From the NCBI GenBank assembly GCA_022842085.1, contig JALHQF010000036.1, positions 1-5,556 of the forward strand: DNA of 5,556 nt, written 5' to 3'. This DNA is from Patescibacteria group bacterium (GTDB lineage: Bacteria; Patescibacteriota; UBA1384; CAILIB01). Within the stretch, counting starts at the first letter, position 1. Each line of letters opens with the position of its first letter. This document shows positions 1 to 5,123 of this stretch, piece after piece. The notes beneath the pieces were generated by a model, which was not told the origin of the DNA, ran no database searches, and saw only the letters and a list, made by a program, of their open reading frames with translations. The position numbers were made by a program, and so were the translations under genes.

Positions 1-1296
1 ATTGTGCGTGAGGCAAGGCGAGAGGCCGATGCCTACCGTGAACGTGCACACGCTTCGCTCGATGAGCGCCAGCGCTTCTTGGCGGACCAAGAGCGCACCC
101 TACAGGCACGTGAAGACCGCCTGGAAGAACGAACGTCCTTGAATGACGAGCGCGCAACTCGACTGATCAGCGAACTTGAATCACTTGCGGGAACCACTAA
201 GCGCGAGGCACGCGAGAAGCTCCTCAAGCTTGTAGAGCAAGAGGCAGATAGCGAGCTTACGCGACGTCTGCGTGAGCTGCGCGAGGTTGCCAATGAGGAT
301 GTTGAGGCGGAAGCGCGTATGCAGCTGGCAACTGCACTCGCGCGAGTTGCCACCCAGTCTACGGCTGAGCTCACCACCTACCATGTGCAGCTTCCCTCGG
401 ACGATTGGAAGGCCCGACTCATTGGGAAAGATGGGCGTAACATCCAGGCCTTCGAGAGGGTTACGGGGGTAGACTTGGTTATTGAAGATCGCCCAGGCGT
501 AGTGCTTGTTTCAAGCTTTGATCCGGCACGGCGCGAAGTTGCGCGTCGAGTGCTCGAGCGACTCATCCAAGATGGTCGTGTGCAACCCTCCCGTATCGAA
601 GAGCTCTACGAGCAAGAGCAGCTTGGTACCGAACGAGCCATGCGTGAAGCGGCGGAGGCTGCGTGTGCGGAGCTTGGGGTGCGTGTTCCAGCTGGCCTTA
701 TGGAGCCCTTGGGTATGCTGCAGGTGCGAACCTCGTACGGTCAAAACCAGCTTGCGCACAGCGTTGAGGTGGCAAAGCTTGCGGCGGCGCTTGCGGCAGA
801 GCTTGGTGCGAATCAGCACGTATGTTGCCTTGCTGGTTTGCTCCACGACCTAGGCAAGGCATTCCCTGAAGATCGAGCAATTCCTCACCACCACCGCTCA
901 GCTGAGCTCGCGCGTGAGGCAGGAATGGGGGATGACGTCGTGCATGCGATCATAGCGCACCACGAGGATATCGCCCCAGAAACGACGGAGGCCTGGATCG
1001 TGCGAACTGCGGATGCAATCTCGGGTTCGCGTCCGGGTGCGCGTCGCACCGGGCAGCGCGAGCAGCTAGATCGTGTTCGAGAGCTTGAGCGCCTCGCCAT
1101 GGCTGAGGAGGGCGTAGTCTCAGCGTATGCCGTACAGGCTGGGCGCGAAGTGCGTGTGCTCGTCAACCCGGATGCTGTTTCCGATACGCAGCTCATGCGG
1201 CTCGCTCAGCGGTTGACGAAGAAACTCCAGGAATCCAGTAGGACCCCCGGAGGCGTGAAGGTTACAGTGATTCGTGAGCGTCGGGTTAGTCTGTAG
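1..1296 (+). CDS. rny: Ribonuclease Y, 3' part (5' end outside window)
   Basis: RNase Y is a membrane-anchored endoribonuclease that starts mRNA decay. The reading frame is open from the first base, so the GTG at 4 is not the real start. The N-terminal membrane helix and the beginning of the coiled coil are missing, roughly 80-90 residues judged against the usual ~520. What remains, in order: a charged Glu/Arg-rich coiled coil (about 1-330); a KH domain with GXXG loop GKDG (424-435) inside the family segment QLPSDDWKARLIGKDGRN; and an HD domain introduced by RTSYGQN. Likely metal ligands are His at 757, the HD pair at 844-849, the His cluster at 886-894, HH at 958-963 and Asp at 1012. The C-terminus carries the family signatures RPGARR, YAVQAGREVRV and VKVTVIRE. 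The gene ends in TAG, 2 bases before ymdB, which suggests co-transcription. Identification is very secure; all catalytic motifs look intact. Confidence 0.97.
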   Translation: MVREARREADAYRERAHASLDERQRFLADQERTLQAREDRLEERTSLNDERATRLISELESLAGTTKREAREKLLKLVEQEADSELTRRLRELREVANEDVEAEARMQLATALARVATQSTAELTTYHVQLPSDDWKARLIGKDGRNIQAFERVTGVDLVIEDRPGVVLVSSFDPARREVARRVLERLIQDGRVQPSRIEELYEQEQLGTERAMREAAEAACAELGVRVPAGLMEPLGMLQVRTSYGQNQLAHSVEVAKLAAALAAELGANQHVCCLAGLLHDLGKAFPEDRAIPHHHRSAELAREAGMGDDVVHAIIAHHEDIAPETTEAWIVRTADAISGSRPGARRTGQREQLDRVRELERLAMAEEGVVSAYAVQAGREVRVLVNPDAVSDTQLMRLAQRLTKKLQESSRTPGGVKVTVIRERRVSL

Positions 1297-1298
1297 CT

Positions 1299-2075
1299 AT
1301 GCAGATCTCCATCCTCTTTCTCGGCGACGTAGTAGGTGAGCCCGGCCGCAAGGCGGTGGCTGAGCTCTTGCCACAGCTTCGTGAGGAGTTCCAACCCGAT
1401 CTCGTGGTTGCCAACCTCGAGAACGCAACGCACGGTAAGGGTGTCAGCCTCGAGCACTGGCGTGAGCTGCGCGATCTTGGAATTGAAGTTGCCACAGGCG
1501 GTGATCACTCGTGGCAAACCAAGAGCCTCGAGGTGTTTGACGATCCGGGCGTACTCCGCCCCGCCAACTACCAGGGTCCAGGCAAGGGGTATGTGGACGT
1601 AGTCGTAAAAGGCAAGCGTATACGGGTGCTTAACCTCATTGGTACGGTTTTCACGGGAGCGTATGTGCCCCAGCCCTTTGCGGTTGCGGACGAAATTCTC
1701 AAGCGGCCAGGCTACGATTTGGCAATTGTCGACTTTCACGCGGAGGCGACGAGCGAGAAGCGAATGCTAGCCGAGTACCTTGATGGCCGGGTTTCCCTGC
1801 TGGTAGGTACCCATACCCATGTGCCAACGGCTGATGCCCAGGTACTGCCAAAGGGTACGGCTTTCATTACCGACCTTGGTATGGTGGGTCCTACCCAGAG
1901 TAGCCTTGGTGCAGAGCCTGTTGAGGTGCTCCAACACTTCTTGACCGGACGGCCGTGGCGCTATAGCGTAGGGGCAGGGAAGTGTGAGCTAGGAGCGGTA
2001 ATTGCCCACATTGATGCGGGCACCGGCCAAGCCTCCAACATCCAACACATTCGTCGATTCACCCAAACGTTCTAA
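1299..2075 (+). CDS. ymdB: YmdB-family metallophosphoesterase (TIGR00282 type)
   Basis: This 258-residue protein has the usual length of the YmdB family of calcineurin-like phosphodiesterases, whose studied members hydrolyse cyclic nucleotides such as 2',3'-cAMP and influence RNase Y-related RNA turnover. Visible metal-site motifs are GD at residues 9-10 (FLGDVVGEPGR), EN at 41-42 (ANLENATHGKG), the central motif at 68-70, His147 in VDFHAEATSEK, and His172/His174 in VGTHTHVPTAD. The conserved segment ITDLGMVGPTQS follows at 190-201. The central motif reads GDH, not the usual GNH: Asp69 sits where Asn normally binds metal. The usual ANGEN is ANLEN. The start is 2 bases after the rny stop with no Shine-Dalgarno; a TAGTCT box lies 6 bases upstream of ATG. 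The rny-ymdB pairing is common in bacteria and supports a linked role in RNA metabolism. Substrate cannot be read from sequence. Confidence 0.94.
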   Translation: MQISILFLGDVVGEPGRKAVAELLPQLREEFQPDLVVANLENATHGKGVSLEHWRELRDLGIEVATGGDHSWQTKSLEVFDDPGVLRPANYQGPGKGYVDVVVKGKRIRVLNLIGTVFTGAYVPQPFAVADEILKRPGYDLAIVDFHAEATSEKRMLAEYLDGRVSLLVGTHTHVPTADAQVLPKGTAFITDLGMVGPTQSSLGAEPVEVLQHFLTGRPWRYSVGAGKCELGAVIAHIDAGTGQASNIQHIRRFTQTF

Positions 2076-2085
2076 CCTGCCACCT

Positions 2086-2358
2086 ATGAACAAGGTCGAA
2101 CTCATCGCAGCGGTTGCCAAGAAAACCGGTCTCTCCAAGACCGAATCTGCCGCCGGCGTAAACGCCATGGTTGATCTCATTACCGACGCACTCTCCAAGA
2201 ACAAGAAGGTCACCATCACGGGTTTTGGCTGCTTTGATGTCGGTCTTCGCCAAGCACGCAAGGGGGTAAACCCGCACACGGGCAAGGCAATCGAGATACC
2301 CGAGCTACGTATTCCACGCTTTAAGGCAGGTAAGGCGCTGCGCGGCATCGTCAAGTAA
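2086..2358 (+). CDS. HU-family nucleoid DNA-binding protein
   Basis: At 90 residues this is exactly the length of bacterial HU. HU/IHF dimers bind and bend DNA non-specifically and organise the nucleoid. The N-terminal helices read MNKVELIAAVAKKTGLSK; the dimer core has the family motif VTITGFGCFDV (42-52); the DNA-embracing arm contains NPHTGK (62-67), whose Pro63 is the residue that intercalates between base pairs in HU; the end IPRFKAGKALRGIV matches the family closely. The ATG at 2086 is chosen because homology begins at MNK. An in-frame ATG at 2002 would add 28 residues overlapping ymdB that do not resemble HU. No Shine-Dalgarno is present in the 10-base gap after ymdB; TAACCT ends 7 bases before ATG and could be a leaderless -10 element. 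A strong terminator follows 12 bases after the stop. HU and IHF subunits cannot be separated with certainty, so no symbol is given. Confidence 0.96.
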   Translation: MNKVELIAAVAKKTGLSKTESAAGVNAMVDLITDALSKNKKVTITGFGCFDVGLRQARKGVNPHTGKAIEIPELRIPRFKAGKALRGIVK

Positions 2359-2370
2359 GTGAGAGGAGAT

Positions 2371-2395
2371 CGGGGCCGGCAGGGCCCCGTTTTCT
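2371..2395 (+). terminator. Rho-independent terminator after the HU gene
   Basis: A perfect 7-bp GC stem, CGGGGCC (2371-2377) with GGCCCCG (2383-2389), encloses the 5-base loop GGCAG and runs straight into TTTTCTGTT. It lies 12 bases after the HU stop codon and should end the rny-ymdB-HU transcript, so the tRNA downstream needs its own promoter. Confidence 0.85.
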
Positions 2396-2396
2396 G

Positions 2397-2423
2397 TTGC
2401 CTGCAAAGCGAACATGCTAGGGT
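2397..2423 (+). promoter_or_regulatory. Candidate promoter for tRNA-Arg
   Basis: Because a terminator precedes the tRNA, a promoter should lie in about 2395-2430. The best candidate is TTGCCT (2397-2402), a 15-base spacer, then TAGGGT (2418-2423) preceded by TG (2415-2416), an extended -10 layout. Transcription would begin near 2430, one or two bases before the mature tRNA. The -10 matches TATAAT at only three of six positions, so this is tentative. Confidence 0.3.
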
Positions 2424-2431
2424 AGCCTAGC

Positions 2432-2506
2432 GCCCCCGTAGCTCAATGGATAGAGCTACTCCGTCCTAAGGAGGAGATATCAGTTCGATTCTGGTCGGGG
2501 GTACCA
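2432..2506 (+). tRNA. tRNA-Arg, anticodon CCU (reads AGG)
   Basis: The 75-base sequence folds as a complete tRNA with encoded CCA. The acceptor stem is GCCCCCG (2432-2438) with CGGGGGT (2496-2502), giving six Watson-Crick pairs and a terminal G1-U72 wobble; discriminator A is at 2503 and CCA at 2504-2506. The D arm is GCTC/GAGC around AATGGATA, containing the A20 typical of arginine tRNAs. The anticodon loop GTCCTAA (2463-2469) has anticodon CCT at 2465-2467, flanked by T33 and A37. The anticodon stem ACTCC/GGAGG has an A-G mismatch at pair 27-43. The variable loop AGAT is followed by T stem ATCAG/CTGGT and T loop TTCGATT. The tRNA decodes the arginine codon AGG. It stands alone between two hairpin elements. 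Confidence 0.93.
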
Positions 2507-2513
2507 CATACTC

Positions 2514-2577
2514 AGAAGAGATTACAGAACGTCCTCGATACTTCGTGTCTGCGGATAATCTGTAATCTTTTCTTCCG
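2514..2577 (+). terminator. Long stem-loop after tRNA-Arg, probable terminator
   Basis: The arm at 2514-2528 (AGAAGAGATTACAGA) pairs with 2559-2573 (TCTGTAATCTTTTCT) over 15 positions, 14 Watson-Crick plus one G-U. The 30-base interior can form further pairs: GTCC (2531-2534) with GGAT (2553-2556), and GATAC (2537-2541) with GTGTC (2545-2549) around loop TTC. The 3' arm ends in a T-rich run (TCTTTTCTT), matched by a purine-rich 5' arm, as in terminators whose base absorbs the U-tract. It begins 7 bases after the tRNA CCA end, so it most simply terminates the tRNA transcript. It is unusually long and internally structured for that job, so a small RNA or a remnant of an inverted-repeat element is an alternative. 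Confidence 0.6.
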
Positions 2578-2712
2578 TTATGTTCAGCAACTGGAAGGTC
2601 CTCCTTTTGCTGCGGAGTATTCGCGTTCTTCTTCAGGCATATTTGGGTGCGGAGCCGTTTCGTTTTTCTTTTTGCGTGCGCTCTGACCGAGCGTATCCTC
2701 CTGCTTCGTCGT

Positions 2713-2737
2713 TTGCAGAAGAAAAACCTGCTACCCT
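2713..2737 (+). promoter_or_regulatory. Candidate promoter region for the permease-smpB-holA run
   Basis: The 5' neighbour is a tRNA with its own probable terminator, so a promoter is expected in 2580-2743. One candidate is an extended -10, TG-C-TACCCT (TG at 2729-2730, box 2732-2737), which would start transcription at or next to the ATG at 2744 and give a leaderless mRNA; TTGCAG (2713-2718) lies only 13 bases upstream of the box, too close for a standard -35. An alternative is TTGCGT (2672-2677), 16 bases, TATCCT (2694-2699), with a CGCTC/GAGCG inverted repeat (2679-2683, 2689-2693) filling the spacer. Neither is strong. The rest of 2580-2743 is lower in GC and pyrimidine-rich on this strand, with a possible 6-bp hairpin CAGCAA/TTGCTG (2585-2590, 2607-2612). 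Confidence 0.3.
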
Positions 2738-2743
2738 CCAGGT

Positions 2744-3763
2744 ATGAGCCAGCGTTCAACGCTCGATCTCTCGTGGAACACCGTCCTGCGTGTGGCGGCG
2801 CTGGTTGGTGGCATCTGGCTGATCATCCAGCTCAAAACCGTCATCCTGCTCTTTCTGGCCGTGTTCCTCCTTGCTGCAGCTGGCAATCCAGTGGTTGCGC
2901 TCTGGCAGCGGCGGCTCAACGTGCGGCGTAGTGTAGCAGTGGGATTACTTACGGCCGCAGTGGTGGTGGGCTTTCTCGCAATCCTTGCATTGTTTGTTCC
3001 GCTCTTCGCACGCCAGCTGCAGGAGCTCGCTGCAACCTATCCGCAGCTGGTGGCTCAGCTCAATGAGGGTGGCCAACTGGCGCAGGCAGCCGCAGGTGGA
3101 CTCGCGCGAATCAACGAGACCCTGGCAAACCTCAGTGGTACACTCCTGCAAGCGGGCATTAGCGCCTTGGCTGGGCTGGCAGCACTCCTTACGGCTGTGG
3201 TGCTTGCGTCCTACCTGCTCCTCGAAGAAGACAACGCTCGTGAATTCTTTCACCAGGTGCTACCGGCAGATAGGTACGGTGCTGCCTACGAGTCGATGCG
3301 CAAGATTAGCGATAAGGTAGGTGCCTGGCTGCGCGGCCAGCTTACGCTCATGCTTGTGATTGGCGTAGCAAACTACCTGTTGTACCTGGCGATTGGAGTA
3401 CCTTCACCCGTCGCGCTCTCGCTCTGGGCCGCTGTGTGTGAGGCTATCCCATTCATTGGGCCGATGATCGGAGCCGTGCCTGCCATTCTCGTGTCGCTTG
3501 CACAGGGCGAGGTCATTGATGCGCTCCTCATCTTCCTCCTCAACTTCCTCCTGCTCCAGCAGCTTGAAGCGCATATTCTGGCGCCGCGTATCATGCAGCG
3601 TGCGGTGGGTCTGAGCCCAGTGTTCGTGATTTTGGCGCTCCTGGCGGGCTTTCAGCTCTTCGGCATTACCGGAGCCCTTCTGGCAGTGCCAGCCGCGGCG
3701 GCACTGGCCGTGATAGTGGCCGATTGGAATGAGCTCTCACAACTATGGCGGCGCGGATCGTAA
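2744..3763 (+). CDS. AI-2E family (PerM/TqsA-like) membrane transporter
   Basis: This 339-residue integral membrane protein fits the AI-2E family (formerly UPF0118), whose members include the E. coli AI-2 exporter TqsA, PerM, and some cation/proton antiporters; the substrate cannot be told here. The N-terminus has the usual hydrophobic hairpin (about 14-47) ending in GNPVVALWQRR, another helix at 64-88, then a soluble, mostly helical stretch (89-135). Further membrane segments lie near 138-160, 198-218, 222-252, 256-273 and 288-325. Family landmarks are the IPFIGPMIGAVPA segment (235-247), LEAHILAPRIMQRAVGLSP (274-292), and GITGALLAVPAAA (307-319). No Shine-Dalgarno precedes ATG. The 3' end overlaps smpB by 19 bases in another frame, implying coupled translation. 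No functional tie to smpB or holA is known to me, so the grouping may only reflect shared transcription. Confidence 0.9.
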   Translation: MSQRSTLDLSWNTVLRVAALVGGIWLIIQLKTVILLFLAVFLLAAAGNPVVALWQRRLNVRRSVAVGLLTAAVVVGFLAILALFVPLFARQLQELAATYPQLVAQLNEGGQLAQAAAGGLARINETLANLSGTLLQAGISALAGLAALLTAVVLASYLLLEEDNAREFFHQVLPADRYGAAYESMRKISDKVGAWLRGQLTLMLVIGVANYLLYLAIGVPSPVALSLWAAVCEAIPFIGPMIGAVPAILVSLAQGEVIDALLIFLLNFLLLQQLEAHILAPRIMQRAVGLSPVFVILALLAGFQLFGITGALLAVPAAAALAVIVADWNELSQLWRRGS

Positions 3764-4161
3764 GTGAAAACCGCAAGGCGCGCTTCGACATTGCGATTGA
3801 GCAAACGTTCGAGGCGGGGCTCTCGCTCACCGGCGATGAAATTAAGGCAATCCGAGCGGGTCGTGCACAGCTTACCGGTGCCTACGTAAAACCCTGGAAC
3901 GGGTCGATGGTGCTCCATGGCCTTCACCTCTCAACTGCTAAACAGCCAGATCGCACCAGATCGCTCCTATTGAGCAAGAAAGAGATCGCTGAGATTGACA
4001 TGCTCCTGCGTCGCAAGGGTGTTGCGGCAGTGGCGCTCGACATCCACTTCCGTGGCAGCTGGGCGAAGGTTTCTATTGGGGTGGGCCCTGGTCGTAAAGC
4101 ACAGGACAAGCGGGCGCTGATAAAGGAGCGCGATCTCGAGCGCGAGGCACGTCGTGGCTAA
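3745..4161 (+). CDS. smpB: SsrA-binding protein SmpB
   Basis: SmpB binds tmRNA and delivers it to stalled ribosomes for trans-translation, freeing the ribosome and tagging the unfinished peptide. The 138-residue product starts with the family segment SENRKARFDIAIEQTFEAGLSLTGDEIKAIRAG (7-39), continues through the beta-barrel, LLLSKKEI (74-81), and ends in DKRALIKERDLEREARRG (121-138), the basic tail that enters the ribosomal mRNA channel. It is short: most SmpB proteins are 150-160 residues. The loop that usually reads like SPY...N..(H/D)P.R.RKLLL is reduced to STAKQPDRTRSLLL (63-76), and the tail after DKR is about six residues shorter than in E. coli. The start lies inside the permease gene (19-base overlap, no Shine-Dalgarno), and the end overlaps holA by 8 bases. 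No tmRNA gene is visible in the window. Confidence 0.95.
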   Translation: MAARIVSENRKARFDIAIEQTFEAGLSLTGDEIKAIRAGRAQLTGAYVKPWNGSMVLHGLHLSTAKQPDRTRSLLLSKKEIAEIDMLLRRKGVAAVALDIHFRGSWAKVSIGVGPGRKAQDKRALIKERDLEREARRG

Positions 4162-5068
4162 GGCAACCGTAACCCTTGCGTACGGAGCGGATACCTATGC
4201 CCTGGTACAGCTCAAGAAAACGTGGCAGGCCAAATTCCAGGAGAAGTACCAAGACGGCGCGGTGGAGAGTGTATCGGCTCTCAATAGTGAGTGGTTGAGT
4301 CAAGTTGCCGGAGCCGTGGGCTCTTTCTCCCTCCTTACACCAGCCGTTGCGGTAGTTTTGGATGACGCTGAAACCCTGGCGAGTAAGGGGGTCGAAGACC
4401 TGGTAGCACTCACGAGTAAGCTTGGCGATGATGCGCACATACTCTTGTTGGCGAGACGTGAGCTAGACGAGCGGTCACCCCTGCGCAGCAAGCGTGGCTC
4501 AGCTTGGGTGGAAAAGGTGTTTCATGCCCCTTCAGCGCGCACCTTAGTTGCGAGGGTGTCAAACCTCGACGAGCCAGCCGCACGCAGGCTTGAGCAGTAC
4601 TTGCGTGACCTCGAAGTGCAAGAACGATTGGAGCTACGGTTGCGAACTGAGCAGGTGCTGCCAGTGGATAATCGGCCCTGGTTCGTGGCTGGGCTTATTC
4701 AGCAGTTTTCTGATCTGACGCGAGTTGGCGTATACGATCTAGAGCCGCTCCTTGGTGAAACAACTACCCAGTCGCTCTTTCCTCTGGTAAGGGCAGTCGC
4801 AGCGGGAAACTGGAAAGAGGCTCGACGCATACATGCTGCGTGGGGAGGAGAAGAAGTGGCTCCGTACTTTGGACTCGTGGCGCTCCTCTGGCGTGATGTA
4901 ACAAGAGCCCATGTGCGAGCCCTGATTGCTGAGTTTGAGCTGCACCTTCGCAACGTACCGGTTCCAGCGTGCGATCTCTTCACCCTTATGCTCTGCAAAG
5001 CCGAGGCCGGTGAATCAAGGTTGATCGATCGATCAGTGCTCCTACAGCTCACTGCTAGCCGGACATAG
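4154..5068 (+). CDS. holA: DNA polymerase III delta subunit (HolA-like)
   Basis: The 304-residue product resembles the delta subunit of the clamp loader, which opens the sliding clamp for DNA polymerase III. Length is near the usual 320-345, slightly short. The N-terminus has the family opening of a strand then YG.DTY (10-15) and a helix, LTPAVAVVLDDAETL (61-75) where delta usually has a hydrophobic strand followed by an acidic or basic turn, and DAHILLLARREL (93-104). The second half has the helical collar-type segment LFPLVRAVAAGNWKEARRI (208-226) and APYFGLVALLWRDVTRAHV (236-254). Delta lacks a Walker ATP site and none is seen. The start is GTG, overlapping smpB by 8 bases; GAGG six bases upstream (inside the smpB tail) could serve as its Shine-Dalgarno. 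Sequence is divergent, so the call rests on length, fold-like pattern and context. It ends in TAG just before a new promoter. Confidence 0.8.
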   Translation: MAKATVTLAYGADTYALVQLKKTWQAKFQEKYQDGAVESVSALNSEWLSQVAGAVGSFSLLTPAVAVVLDDAETLASKGVEDLVALTSKLGDDAHILLLARRELDERSPLRSKRGSAWVEKVFHAPSARTLVARVSNLDEPAARRLEQYLRDLEVQERLELRLRTEQVLPVDNRPWFVAGLIQQFSDLTRVGVYDLEPLLGETTTQSLFPLVRAVAAGNWKEARRIHAAWGGEEVAPYFGLVALLWRDVTRAHVRALIAEFELHLRNVPVPACDLFTLMLCKAEAGESRLIDRSVLLQLTASRT

Positions 5069-5070
5069 TT

Positions 5071-5100
5071 TTGTCATTGGATTACTAATCGTTTTGTAAT
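5071..5100 (+). promoter_or_regulatory. Sigma-70-type promoter for the exported protein gene
   Basis: TTGTCA (5071-5076; consensus TTGACA, 5 of 6) and TGTAAT (5095-5100; consensus TATAAT, 5 of 6) are separated by 18 bases. The elements begin 2 bases after the holA stop, in a short AT-rich patch within GC-rich surroundings. Transcription would begin near 5107, leaving a leader of about 17 bases that contains a Shine-Dalgarno-like AAGGTG (5114-5119). It is the best-matching promoter in the window and separates this gene from the holA run. Confidence 0.6.
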
Positions 5101-5123
5101 GGGCGGGGAGTACAAGGTGGGGT

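Noticed and set aside
4..6. GTG at 4 as the start of RNase Y
   Set aside because: The frame is open at the window edge and the family needs a membrane helix and more coiled coil upstream, so this is an internal Val codon.
33..377. Minus-strand ORFs opposite rny (also 511-846 and 885-1196)
   Set aside because: They are Ser/Arg/Thr-rich shadows of the coiled-coil and domain-coding strand, with no domain pattern; rny itself is certain in the + frame.
2002..2085. Upstream in-frame ATG as the HU start
   Set aside because: It would add 28 residues overlapping ymdB that do not resemble HU, while the ATG at 2086 gives the standard 90-residue protein.
2507..2743. tmRNA, 4.5S RNA or another known RNA near smpB
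   Set aside because: I found no tRNA-like half, tag reading frame or SRP-type conserved loop; only the stem-loop at 2514-2573 and a weak hairpin at 2585-2612 are seen.
2466..2759. 97-residue minus-strand ORF across the tRNA and intergenic region
   Set aside because: Its C-terminal end (VVPPTRIELISPP) is the antisense reading of the tRNA, a frequent false protein in databases; the rest runs through the hairpin and has no recognisable domain.
2647..2931. + strand ORF overlapping the 5' part of the permease gene
   Set aside because: It is out of frame with a clearly recognised AI-2E protein and shows no domain of its own.
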